In this document: positions 9,046-17,185 of the stretch, in pieces | Position numbering within the stretch: the first letter of the stretch is position 1 | How the letters are laid out: each line of letters opens with the position of its first letter | Made by a program: the position numbers and the translations under genes | The notes under the pieces: generated by a model | Told to the model about the DNA's origin: nothing | Databases searched by the model: none | Seen by the model: only the letters and a program-made list of their open reading frames with translations | Assembly (NCBI RefSeq): GCF_900188355.1 | Contig: NZ_FZNX01000005.1 | Location: forward strand, 124,001-188,000 | Direction of reading: 5' to 3' | Source: Lutibacter flavus | GTDB lineage: Bacteria; Bacteroidota; Bacteroidia; Flavobacteriales; Flavobacteriaceae | Length of the DNA stretch: 64,000 bases

Positions 9046-10245
9046 ATGAGCAATAAACCAGCAAACAACATTCAAGATTTACAATATTTTGGCGAATTTG
9101 GAGGTGTAAATCCTTCAATATCAGATTCTGCAACCTATACATTTTTACATGCAAAAACAATGCTAGATACTTTTGAAGGTCATGCAGAAGGTTGCTATTT
9201 ATATTCACGTCATACAAGTCCAAGTAATTTATATTTAAGTGAAGCTTTGGCTGCAATGGAATTTACTGAAACGGCTAATGTAGCTGCATCAGGAATGGGA
9301 GCAATAACTTCGGTTTTCATGCAAGTTTGTGGGGCTGAAGATCATATTGTATCAAGTAGAACTATTTATGGAGGGAGTTATGCTTTCTTAAAAAACTTTG
9401 CTCCAAAGTTTAATATAACTGCTTCTTTTGTAGATATCACTTCTTTAAAAGCAGTGGAAGATGCAATAACGCCAAAAACAAAAATGATTTATTGTGAGGC
9501 AATTAGCAATCCATTGTTAGAAATCGCTAATATTGCAGAATTGTCTAAAATTGCAAAAAAACACAATGTATTATTAGTGGTAGATAATACATTTTCACCA
9601 CTTTTAATTTCACCACAAAAATTAGGTGCGGATATAACTATACATAGTTTAACTAAATTTATTAATGGAACTAATGATACGGTTGGAGGTGTTGTATGTG
9701 GAACTCAAGAATTTATTGATAGCTTAAGAAATGTGAATGATGGAGCCGCAATGTTATTAGGTCCAGTGATGGATAGTTTAAGAGCAGCGAGTATTTTAAA
9801 AAATCTTAGAACACTTCATATTAGAATGAAAAAGCACAGTGAAAATGCGTTGTATCTAGCTGAAAATTTTGAAGATGATGGATTAAAAGTAGTATATCCT
9901 GGTCTAAAAAGCCATAGTGATCATCAACTTTTTAAAGCTATGTATAATCAGGAATATGGGTTTGGAGGAATTTTAACAATTGATGTTGGTACCCTTGAAA
10001 AAGCAAATGAGCTAATGGAGTTAATGCAAAATGAAAATTTGGGTTACTTAGCAGTTAGTTTAGGTTTTTATAAAACCTTGTTTAGCGCACCAGGCACAAG
10101 TACTTCTTCTGAAATACCTGAAGAGGAACAAGCAGAAATGGGTCTTTCAGATGGGATTATTCGATTTTCAATAGGATTAGACAATGATATTGAACGAACT
10201 TATAGAGCAATGAGAAAGTGTATGAAGCAAGTAGGAGTATTGTAA
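9046..10245 (+). CDS. Cys/Met-metabolism PLP enzyme (methionine gamma-lyase / trans-sulfuration family)
   Basis: 399-residue fold-type I PLP enzyme. The Schiff-base lysine is K204 in HSLTKFINGTND, and the preceding VVDNTFSPL strand carries the Asp that binds the pyridine nitrogen. The C-terminal ISFxxGLD-like segment (RFSIGLDNDIERTYRAM) is typical of the family. In place of the Cys next to the active site of classical methionine gamma-lyases (YGC-T-F) this protein has YGGSY, so methionine lyase activity is not assured. Cystathionine or homocysteine cleavage is equally possible. The divergent Lrp gene supports amino-acid-controlled expression. A strong terminator follows. Confidence 0.85.
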   Translation: MSNKPANNIQDLQYFGEFGGVNPSISDSATYTFLHAKTMLDTFEGHAEGCYLYSRHTSPSNLYLSEALAAMEFTETANVAASGMGAITSVFMQVCGAEDHIVSSRTIYGGSYAFLKNFAPKFNITASFVDITSLKAVEDAITPKTKMIYCEAISNPLLEIANIAELSKIAKKHNVLLVVDNTFSPLLISPQKLGADITIHSLTKFINGTNDTVGGVVCGTQEFIDSLRNVNDGAAMLLGPVMDSLRAASILKNLRTLHIRMKKHSENALYLAENFEDDGLKVVYPGLKSHSDHQLFKAMYNQEYGFGGILTIDVGTLEKANELMELMQNENLGYLAVSLGFYKTLFSAPGTSTSSEIPEEEQAEMGLSDGIIRFSIGLDNDIERTYRAMRKCMKQVGVL

Positions 10246-10268
10246 ATTAGCGTTCATTTTTTATACTT

Positions 10269-10300
10269 AGCCCCAATCAATTAGTTGATTGGGGCTTTTT
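10269..10300 (+). terminator. Rho-independent terminator
   Basis: A perfect 12-bp stem (AGCCCCAATCAA with TTGATTGGGGCT), loop TTAG, is followed by a T run. It lies 24 bp after the PLP lyase stop and separates that gene from the nhaC-type gene. Confidence 0.93.
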
Positions 10301-10351
10301 AGTTGTAAAAACTTTCAAATTTGCGTATTATTACAATCCTAAAATTAGAGA

Positions 10352-11818
10352 ATGCAAGAAAAAAATAACTTATCACAAATAGAAATCGAAAATCAAAAAA
10401 TAATTGATAATATAGAGTTAAATATTTGGGAGGCGTTAATTCCTGTTATTATTCTAATGTTTATGCTGGCATATAACATTTTTTATGCCGGTGGTGAGTT
10501 ACTTGGGGAATATTCTAATCAGTTTATATTATTATTGGGAGGATTGGTTGCCGCAACTGTAGGCTTTTTTAACAAAGTAAACATTAAAACAATGGTTGCT
10601 GAAATTATTGAAAATTTAAAAAGTGTATTTGTTCCAATTATGATTTTGTTTTTAGTTGGAGCGCTTGCAGGATCCTGGTTGGTAAGTGGAATAATTCCAG
10701 CAATGGTTTATTATGGACTTCAAGTTTTAAATCCTTCAATATTTTTACCTGCTTCAGTTATTATTGCCGCAATTATTTCTATTGCAACAGGGAGTTCCTG
10801 GACAACTTCAGCAACCGTTGGTATTGCATTGGTTGGAATTGGTACAGCTCTCGGAATTCCTTCTGGAATGATAGCTGGTGCAGTAATCTCAGGGGCTTAT
10901 TTTGGAGATAAAATGTCACCATTGAGTGATACTACTAATTTGGCTCCAGCAATGGCAGGAACCGACTTATTTACGCATATTAGGTATATGACTTTAACCA
11001 CTGTTCCAACAATAATTATAACTTTAATTGTTTTTAGTATTATAAGTTTAAATATTGATACAACTGGAAATGCAAATGTTACCGGTTTATTAAATACAAT
11101 TGATAGTACGTTTAACATTTCCCTTTATTTATTTATAGTTCCTTTGGCAGTTATTGTTTTAATTGTAACTAAAACAAAACCGTTAATCGCTTTGGGGGTT
11201 GGTGTGTTATTAGCCGCTGTTTTTGCGTTTATTTTTCAATCGGAAATATTAAGTACTCTTTCTTCATCAAATTTTAAAGCTATTATAAATTCAATTTTTA
11301 TTGATACTGAGATTGTTACTGATAATGAAAAATTGAATGAACTTTTTAGTGCAGGAGGAATGAAAGGAATGTTATGGACCATATTTCTTATTATTTGTGC
11401 GATGGTATTTGGAGGAATAATGGATGCAATTGGGGCATTAGCTAGAATTACAAGTGCTTTGTTAAAAGTTGCTTCTTCTGTATTTGGATTATTTGCCAGC
11501 ACTGTTATAAGTTGTTTAGGATTAAATACTATTGCATCTGATCAATATTTGGCAATTGTAATTCCAGGGAAAATGTTTAAAAAGGCTTTTGAAGATAAAG
11601 GTTTAGCGCCTGAAAATTTAAGTAGAAGTTTAGAAGATTCAGGTACTGTAACTTCAGTATTAATTCCTTGGAACACTTGTGGAGCCTATCAATCTACAGT
11701 ATTAGGAGTTGGAGTGGGAGAGTATTTTATTTACGCAATATTTAATTGGTTAAGTCCTTTTATGACCCTGTTTTTTGCAGCCTTAAATATCAAAATAAAA
11801 CAGTTATCTTCTAAATAA
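10352..11818 (+). CDS. NhaC-family Na+/H+ antiporter
   Basis: 488-residue integral membrane protein with about 11-12 hydrophobic segments. The family motif region ATGSSWTTSATVGIAL, then SGAYFGDKMSPLSDTTNLA, is clear, and a second repeat half carries GTVTSVLIPWNTCGA. NhaC/MleN proteins exchange Na+ for H+, some coupled to organic acids. It stands alone behind a terminator. Its stop overlaps the end of the convergent porin gene by 8 bp. It could support Na+ cycling together with the Rnf complex encoded about 15 kb away (inference). Confidence 0.9.
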   Translation: MQEKNNLSQIEIENQKIIDNIELNIWEALIPVIILMFMLAYNIFYAGGELLGEYSNQFILLLGGLVAATVGFFNKVNIKTMVAEIIENLKSVFVPIMILFLVGALAGSWLVSGIIPAMVYYGLQVLNPSIFLPASVIIAAIISIATGSSWTTSATVGIALVGIGTALGIPSGMIAGAVISGAYFGDKMSPLSDTTNLAPAMAGTDLFTHIRYMTLTTVPTIIITLIVFSIISLNIDTTGNANVTGLLNTIDSTFNISLYLFIVPLAVIVLIVTKTKPLIALGVGVLLAAVFAFIFQSEILSTLSSSNFKAIINSIFIDTEIVTDNEKLNELFSAGGMKGMLWTIFLIICAMVFGGIMDAIGALARITSALLKVASSVFGLFASTVISCLGLNTIASDQYLAIVIPGKMFKKAFEDKGLAPENLSRSLEDSGTVTSVLIPWNTCGAYQSTVLGVGVGEYFIYAIFNWLSPFMTLFFAALNIKIKQLSSK

Positions 11819-14267
11819 AGAAGTTCCAAACCAAACCAAATCGAACTGTTAAATCTCTATATGGGTAATTGGGTGCAGAATAATAGTTTCTCCCTGTAAA
11901 ACTAGCCCCAAAATTTTCGACTTTAAAAAATATTCGAGTTCTTTGAACCTGCATATTAAAAAAGAAATCTAATATAGGGAAGTTACCAATTTCAGTATCG
12001 TTCTGTAAAACAAACTCGCTTAATAATGGATTGTATGCATTAGATTTAAATGCAGTAAAATATTTAAACGTAACTCCAGTTTGCAGATACAAAGGTTTTC
12101 CTTTGAATACATAATTTGAATAATACAGTGTATTTCTTGTTATAATTTGAGGTACACGAAAAAAGGATTCACCTTCTAATACATTTTGGTACATTACAGT
12201 ATTATCTAATGTAAAATTTCTAAAAGTGAAATATTGATTTGCTTTTACTTTAACGTAGTTTAGTGTTTCTTTTGCTTGTTGCGGACGAGAAATGGTATCA
12301 AAATAAGTGAAATTATCAATTAAATTATAAGAAGCTTTTATGCTTCCCCACTTATTTAATGCAAACTCTACTCCAGCAGTTTTAATTTCTTCATTATCAA
12401 AATTATTTTGCCAATTGTAATCTTTGAATCCACTTTGAAATAAAATTTTGTTAAAATTAGGCGATTTTGAAGTGATTTCGCCATACCCTTTTAAACTATA
12501 AACACTGTCTTTTTTATAAGAAATTGAAGCTTTTAAAGAGTTACCCGCTAAGTCTCCAGAAACAATTGAAGTTGCATCTGCCTTTATGGCCAACTTTCCA
12601 ATAGTGGCTTTCCAATCAGCACCAGCCGAAAGAGCATTTCCTTTTAATTTATCTGAAATGGTAAAAGAATCTAAATATAAAATACTGTTATAGTGGTAAT
12701 TGTATTTATAATAATTGGCCTTAGCTCTTAAAGTTCCAATAAATGGAGTATTAACCTCTAAATAAAGTTGGTTGTCCATTTGTTGATAAGCTGTGTGATC
12801 CGTTACATTTGAATCATAAGTATCACCAAAAATAGCACTACCAGAACTGTTTTTAAATCGATAATGCTTTGTTTCGTACATAAATTTATGTCCGATTTTC
12901 AGTTCAAAATTATCCTTAATCCCTTTTATAGAATCAAGTGTTGAAATAGTGACTTTCACTGAGTCTTTTGAAGTATTTTTTTCTATGCTTTTGTCAATTG
13001 GAGGGCCTTTCTTCTTTTTTGGTCCTAAAATAGGACCTTTCTTAATACTTGCAATTGGAATAGAATCTGAAATCAATTTTGGTGCAATTATAGAATCCTT
13101 TTTTATTGATTTAATATTTACTGTATCTTTTTTAACCCTTGGTTTTTTAATTGAAGCGATTTCCTTTTGGGTTATTTTTGAAATAATTGAATCACTTACA
13201 ATAATTGAATCGTTTTGTTTTGAAATTGAAATAGAATCTTTTTTTATTGATTTAGTATCTATTGAGTCTTTTTTAATTGAAGTGAATTTCTTTTCAGCTA
13301 TTTGTGAGTTAATTGAATCACTTGCAATAATTGAGTCATTATATTTAGCTAATAAAATTGCGGCATTTATAGAGTCTAATTTAAACTGCTTAATAATATT
13401 TACTTTTTTAATATAGCCTTTTGTAAGTTTGTTTTTTTTAGAAAATAAGATAAGAGATTGATCTAAATAATAGCGTTTTCCTTCCAGCATATTTTCTGTG
13501 TCTGATAAATTCACATCTAAACGTCCTCTGTCTATGTAATTTGGATCATTACTTTCAAAATAACCTATTGATATTTCTGGTAATCCACCATTCTCATTAT
13601 TAAATAAATCATATGAAGCAAAATGACCTTTGGCATAATAAACCTTGTTTTTAGAATGATAATTAAAAGTTGTTCTAAAATTACCATGACTGCTTAAAGA
13701 TTCTCTGTATTTCCCTAACGATCTTAGGCCTTTATATGCTAATGAAAAATTAAATTGTTTAGAAGTATTCATTGTTAAAAATGCATCTAAAACCTGCCCT
13801 TGTTCTAAACCAGTTCTATACATTAATTCTGTTGTTGGAGTTGGCACATAATAGTATTTAACATCTTCAACCGAATAATAGTTATACTGCTTTGCATCCA
13901 TTCCCATTAAAGGAAAAAGAGAATTATTTTCAAAATTATAATGCAATCTGTTAAAAGTTTGCCCCTGATTATGAAAAGGCAATAGACCAAAGTTATCTTT
14001 ACGTAGATAATTAAATCTAAAATCTTTTTTTAAAGTTAATGTGGTGTCAACTATAGTAGTATCATTATCGGAGCTAATAATTTTAAAATCAGTATAGTTA
14101 GTTTTGGCACTTAGTTTAATTTTTACGCTTTTGTTAGAATCTGAGGACTGGTTTGTCATAGAGTTATTATTACCTCCTACTACTACTCCTCCTCCTTCTC
14201 GTTTTAATTGAGCGCTGGCATTTAAAAAATAAAACCCTAAAAATAAAACTAATAATACTTTTTTCAT
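11811..14267 (-). CDS. Putative porin, outer-membrane beta-barrel protein with a KKDSI-rich insertion
   Basis: 818-residue outer-membrane protein. I choose the ATG at 14267 (MKKVLLVLFLGFYFLNASAQ), which gives a clean signal peptide; an upstream ATG at 14327 would put 20 residues before it. The Bacteroidota putative-porin family has an N-terminal beta region and a C-terminal barrel ending in aromatic strands; the final residues VRFGLVWNFFI fit a BAM recognition signal. Residues about 300-440 form a Lys/Ser/Asp/Ile-rich low-complexity block of repeated KKDSI and SDSI units interrupting the barrel. A TACCTTTG box lies 16 bp upstream of the ATG. Confidence 0.8.
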   Translation of the reverse strand: MKKVLLVLFLGFYFLNASAQLKREGGGVVVGGNNNSMTNQSSDSNKSVKIKLSAKTNYTDFKIISSDNDTTIVDTTLTLKKDFRFNYLRKDNFGLLPFHNQGQTFNRLHYNFENNSLFPLMGMDAKQYNYYSVEDVKYYYVPTPTTELMYRTGLEQGQVLDAFLTMNTSKQFNFSLAYKGLRSLGKYRESLSSHGNFRTTFNYHSKNKVYYAKGHFASYDLFNNENGGLPEISIGYFESNDPNYIDRGRLDVNLSDTENMLEGKRYYLDQSLILFSKKNKLTKGYIKKVNIIKQFKLDSINAAILLAKYNDSIIASDSINSQIAEKKFTSIKKDSIDTKSIKKDSISISKQNDSIIVSDSIISKITQKEIASIKKPRVKKDTVNIKSIKKDSIIAPKLISDSIPIASIKKGPILGPKKKKGPPIDKSIEKNTSKDSVKVTISTLDSIKGIKDNFELKIGHKFMYETKHYRFKNSSGSAIFGDTYDSNVTDHTAYQQMDNQLYLEVNTPFIGTLRAKANYYKYNYHYNSILYLDSFTISDKLKGNALSAGADWKATIGKLAIKADATSIVSGDLAGNSLKASISYKKDSVYSLKGYGEITSKSPNFNKILFQSGFKDYNWQNNFDNEEIKTAGVEFALNKWGSIKASYNLIDNFTYFDTISRPQQAKETLNYVKVKANQYFTFRNFTLDNTVMYQNVLEGESFFRVPQIITRNTLYYSNYVFKGKPLYLQTGVTFKYFTAFKSNAYNPLLSEFVLQNDTEIGNFPILDFFFNMQVQRTRIFFKVENFGASFTGRNYYSAPNYPYRDLTVRFGLVWNFFI
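12949..13416 (-). repeat. Internal coding repeat in the porin gene (KKDSI/SDSI units)
   Basis: The encoded segment contains two imperfect copies of a unit of about 45 residues. One runs from NDSIIASDSI through SIKKDSIDTKSIKKDSI, the other from NDSIIVSDSI through VKKDTVNIKSIKKDSI. A Lys/Pro/Gly-rich tail (GPKKKKGPP) follows. The unit is hydrophilic and would extend outside the barrel. Confidence 0.75.
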
Positions 14268-14283
14268 ATAAAACTTTAAGTGG

Positions 14284-14291
14284 CAAAGGTA
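14284..14291 (-). promoter_or_regulatory. -7 box of the porin gene
   Basis: On the minus strand this reads TACCTTTG, an exact TAnnTTTG match, 16 bp before the ATG at 14267. It supports that start over the longer frame, whose ATG at 14327 lies upstream of the box. Confidence 0.5.
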
Positions 14292-14340
14292 AAATATTTG
14301 AACGAAAATAATAATAGTAAATTGCAATGATAAGTTTTAT

Positions 14341-14348
14341 TAATTTTG
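14341..14348 (+). promoter_or_regulatory. -7 box of rnhB
   Basis: TAATTTTG matches TAnnTTTG exactly and lies 17 bp before the rnhB start codon. The porin box lies about 50 bp away on the other strand, so the spacer is a compact divergent promoter region. Confidence 0.45.
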
Positions 14349-14365
14349 TTGTTCAAATATAACAA

Positions 14366-14968
14366 ATGGGACTCAAAAAACATTTCTTAAAAAACCAACT
14401 GGAAGCCGGTACAGATGAAGCTGGTAGAGGTTGTTTAGCTGGTCCAGTTGTTGCGGCAGCAGTTATTCTTCCTAAGAATTTTGAGCATCCGTTATTAAAC
14501 GATTCTAAACAATTAACTGAAAAACAAAGAGAACTGTTAAGACCATATATTGAAGAAAACGCTTTGGCATTTGGAGTAGCATTTGTGGATGAACTAAAAA
14601 TAGATGAAATAAATATATTGCAATCTTCAATTTTAGCAATGCATAAATCTATTGGTAAGTTGGCAATTGTACCAGAACATATTATTGTTGATGGAAATAA
14701 ATTTAAATCCTATAAAAGCATTCCTCATACTACAATTATAAAAGGAGATGCCAAATTTATGAGTATTGCTGCGGCATCGGTTTTAGCAAAAACATATAGA
14801 GATGAATTTATGCGAAAAATTGATTTAGAATTCCCAAATTATTGTTGGAAAAAGAACAAAGGATATCCAACAAAGCAACATAGAGATGCTATTAGAGAAT
14901 TTGGAATTACTAATTATCACAGAAAATCTTTTCGATTGTTACCAGAACAGCTAAAATTAGATTTGTAA
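14366..14968 (+). CDS. rnhB: Ribonuclease HII
   Basis: Removes ribonucleotides embedded in DNA and RNA in RNA-DNA hybrids. The 200-residue protein has the type 2 RNase H signature [14 protein letters not shown] (about residues 17-30) with the paired Asp-Glu. Further acidic residues lie in IIVDGNK and in the [17 protein letters not shown] helix. Length is normal. It is divergent from the porin gene and 56 bp before the nucleoid-associated protein gene. Confidence 0.96.
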   Translation: MGLKKHFLKNQLEAGTDEAGRGCLAGPVVAAAVILPKNFEHPLLNDSKQLTEKQRELLRPYIEENALAFGVAFVDELKIDEINILQSSILAMHKSIGKLAIVPEHIIVDGNKFKSYKSIPHTTIIKGDAKFMSIAAASVLAKTYRDEFMRKIDLEFPNYCWKKNKGYPTKQHRDAIREFGITNYHRKSFRLLPEQLKLDL

Positions 14969-14994
14969 TTTCTTAAAAATTGTCATTAAAATTT

Positions 14995-15002
14995 TACATT
15001 TG
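14995..15002 (+). promoter_or_regulatory. -7 box of the nucleoid-associated protein gene
   Basis: TACATTTG is an exact TAnnTTTG match ending 22 bp before the ATG at 15025. A TTG lies about 15-20 bp upstream as a possible -33 element. This suggests the gene is transcribed independently of rnhB. Confidence 0.5.
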
Positions 15003-15024
15003 CGTTCGATAAAAAATGTAAAAA

Positions 15025-16077
15025 ATGATTAAAAGAAATAGAGTTTCAATTTCAAAGTTTATAATTCATAAAGTAGGAAACAAATTTAATAGTGCTACTA
15101 ATATTTTTTCAGAAAGTGCTATCACTTTTGATGAAGAAAGTTATGAACTAATGAAACCTTTTTTATTAAAGCCTTTTGGGAATGTAGCTGAAAGTTTTCG
15201 TTTTAACCATCATGCAAATATAGAGCTGAATGAAATAAATAATTATTCGACCGAAATATTTAATGACGAATCATCATTTATTGATATCTCTAAGCACATT
15301 GTAAATCATTTGTTCGAACAATCTAATTCTGCACAAATAAAAACAGGTGATGTTATTGTTGCCCTTTTTGAAGATGTTGAATATAAGGATGTTGTAACAC
15401 AGGCACTTGGTATTTTTAAAATTGAAAACAAAATAAACTTTTTTCAAACTTTTATGGAAAAAGATGTGTTAGATGTTTTTGTACAACAAGGAATTAGTAC
15501 TAAAAAATTAGATAAAGGTTGCTTAATTATCAATTCAACTGATGCCGAAGGTAGAGTGGTTTTAAGTGTTGATACCAATAATTATGATGCCCAATACTGG
15601 ATTAAAAACTTTTTAAATGTAAAATATGCCGATGATAGTAATCAGCATACACAAAATTACATTGAAATGTGTAAAGATTTTTCTGAAGAGGTTATAAAAG
15701 AAGATTATGGAGTTCAGGAAAAAAGTAAGTTTTTAGCTAAAACAGTCGACTTTTTTAAAGAAAATGAAGATGTAAATATTCACGATTTTAAGGATGAAGT
15801 TTTTGAAGAAAATGAAGACTTTAAACCATTATTCGATAATTATAAAAAACAATTTGAAGAAATAAATGATGTGTTGGTTAGAAATCAATTTGCAATCTCA
15901 GACATTGTTTTAAAGAAACAAAAGCAAAAGATTAAAACTGAAATAAAATTGGATACCAATATTCAAATAAAGTTAGATATAGACGCTCCAGATGCAGCAA
16001 GTGAATTTTTGGAAAAAGGATATGATGAAGAAAAGAAAATGAAATACTATAAAGTCTATTTTAACGAGGAAGATTAG
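15025..16077 (+). CDS. Nucleoid-associated protein, NdpA/YejK family
   Basis: 350-residue soluble protein resembling the NA37/YejK nucleoid-associated family (PF04245). The N-terminus is beta-rich (KFIIHKVGNKFN) followed by helical segments and a charged C-terminal tail. The function of Bacteroidota members is not well established; the E. coli member binds DNA in the nucleoid. It has its own likely promoter and is followed by a tandem repeat and a palindromic intergenic element. Confidence 0.72.
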   Translation: MIKRNRVSISKFIIHKVGNKFNSATNIFSESAITFDEESYELMKPFLLKPFGNVAESFRFNHHANIELNEINNYSTEIFNDESSFIDISKHIVNHLFEQSNSAQIKTGDVIVALFEDVEYKDVVTQALGIFKIENKINFFQTFMEKDVLDVFVQQGISTKKLDKGCLIINSTDAEGRVVLSVDTNNYDAQYWIKNFLNVKYADDSNQHTQNYIEMCKDFSEEVIKEDYGVQEKSKFLAKTVDFFKENEDVNIHDFKDEVFEENEDFKPLFDNYKKQFEEINDVLVRNQFAISDIVLKKQKQKIKTEIKLDTNIQIKLDIDAPDAASEFLEKGYDEEKKMKYYKVYFNEED

Positions 16078-16082
16078 TTTTT

Positions 16083-16110
16083 GTCAAAAGTCAAAAGTCA
16101 AAAGTCAAAA
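16083..16110. repeat. Short tandem repeat, 7-bp unit GTCAAAA
   Basis: Four perfect copies of GTCAAAA start 6 bp after the stop at 16077. The unit differs from the 8-bp GTCAAAAA array at 2346 by one A. Both arrays sit directly downstream of a gene. Confidence 0.85.
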
Positions 16111-16116
16111 GTTCTC

Positions 16117-16241
16117 TGTCATTGCGAAGTTTTTGATAAAAAAACTGCGGCAATCTGTTCATCAAGTATGAAATTGTAATATGACCATTAAAAAGGTCTT
16201 TTGCTAATATTATTATTATTCCAGTGAAGGCAGGAATGACA
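16117..16241. repeat. MITE-like intergenic element bounded by TGTCATT/AATGACA
   Basis: A noncoding segment of about 125 bp opens with TGTCATTGCGAAG, contains CGGCAATCTG, and closes with CCAGTGAAGGCAGGAATGACA, giving 7-bp terminal inverted repeats. Similar GTCATTGCGA...GCAATC and CAGCGAAGGC-GGAATGACA sequences are widespread intergenic repeats in Bacteroidota genomes (recalled, not searched). It lies between two convergent genes. Confidence 0.5.
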
Positions 16242-16245
16242 CTAT

Positions 16246-16938
16246 TTATACAAATTCAACTTCAAACAACTCTTTAAAGTGTTTTAAAATTTTAGTTTTT
16301 ACTTCTTCTAAATCAACTTTTTTACCCAATTCTGCTTCTAAAGAAGTAACAGCTTTGCCTTTAATTCCGCAGGGAATAATATTGTCAAAATAACCTAAAT
16401 TAGTATTGGTGTTTAGTGCAAAACCGTGCATTGTTACCCAACGGCTGGTTCTAACTCCCAAAGCACAAATTTTACGAGCAAAAGGTGTTCCAACATCTAA
16501 CCAAACTCCAGTTTCTCCTTCACTTCGTTCCGATTTTATTCCGTATTCAGCTAATGTATTTATAATTATCTCTTCTAAAAAGCGTAAATATTTATGAATA
16601 TCCGTAAAAAAATTATCCAAATCTAATATTGGGTATCCAACAATTTGCCCCGGTCCGTGATACGTAATATCTCCACCACGGTTTATTTTATAGAAAGTAG
16701 CACCTTTATTGGTAAGTTGCTCTTCATTTAAGAGCAAATTACTCATATCACCACTTTTCCCTAAAGTATAAACGTGAGGATGTTCAACAAACACAAAATA
16801 ATTTGGTGTTTCTGTAGTTAAATTATTTCGTCTGTTATCAATTTTAATATTTATGGTGTCTTGAAAAAGCACTTCTTGATAATCCCAGGTTTCTTTATAA
16901 TCTTTTAAGCCTAAATCAATTAATTTAACTTTCTGCAT
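16246..16938 (-). CDS. lipB: Octanoyltransferase LipB
   Basis: Transfers octanoate from acyl carrier protein to lipoyl domains, the first step of endogenous lipoate synthesis. The 230-residue protein has the family motif RGGDITYHGPGQIVGYP. The catalytic Lys (K156, in ARKICALGVR) and Cys (C190, in IIPCGIKGKAVTSL) are spaced 34 residues apart, as in E. coli LipB. The start codon overlaps the stop of the upstream YqaE-like gene (TAATG), so the two are translationally coupled. lipA is not in the window. Confidence 0.97.
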   Translation of the reverse strand: MQKVKLIDLGLKDYKETWDYQEVLFQDTINIKIDNRRNNLTTETPNYFVFVEHPHVYTLGKSGDMSNLLLNEEQLTNKGATFYKINRGGDITYHGPGQIVGYPILDLDNFFTDIHKYLRFLEEIIINTLAEYGIKSERSEGETGVWLDVGTPFARKICALGVRTSRWVTMHGFALNTNTNLGYFDNIIPCGIKGKAVTSLEAELGKKVDLEEVKTKILKHFKELFEVEFV

Positions 16939-17096
16939 TAGTTTTTAGGATTGTTATTAATAATTAAAGCTGCTATTACTCCTGGTATCCAACCTAAACA
17001 AGTTAGAATAAATACAATTATAATAGATCCACAGCCTTTATCAATAACTGCTAACGGTGGAAAAATGATACAAAGTAATACTCTAAAACAACCCAT
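16938..17096 (-). CDS. YqaE/Pmp3-family small membrane protein
   Basis: A 52-residue frame, MGCFRVLLCIIFPP to IINNNPKN, with two hydrophobic segments. FPPLAVIDKGCG and LTCLGWIPGVIAAL are the hallmark Pmp3/YqaE motifs; the family consists of about 50-residue proteins linked to membrane potential and stress in other organisms. It was found by reading the minus strand of the lipB-gldA spacer. Its stop codon shares a base with the lipB start (TAATG), so it probably heads a two-gene operon. Confidence 0.85.
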   Translation of the reverse strand: MGCFRVLLCIIFPPLAVIDKGCGSIIIVFILTCLGWIPGVIAALIINNNPKN

Positions 17097-17173
17097 AATT
17101 ATATTTTTCAAAGTTCTTAAAATTATATGACGTTTACAACGTTATTTTGTAACAACTAATTGTAATTAAAATG

Positions 17174-17181
17174 TATTTTTG
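17174..17181 (+). promoter_or_regulatory. -7 box of gldA
   Basis: TATTTTTG is an exact TAnnTTTG match ending 4 bp before the gldA ATG at 17186, so a leaderless or nearly leaderless mRNA is expected. The same arrangement is seen at rsgA. Confidence 0.4.
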
Positions 17182-17185
17182 TTAA

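Noticed and set aside
12949-13416. Plus-strand open frame of 155 codons
   Set aside because: It is the antisense shadow of the KKDSI repeat block in the porin gene; its Ile/Glu/Ser/Phe-rich composition is the complement of Lys/Asp/Ser codons.
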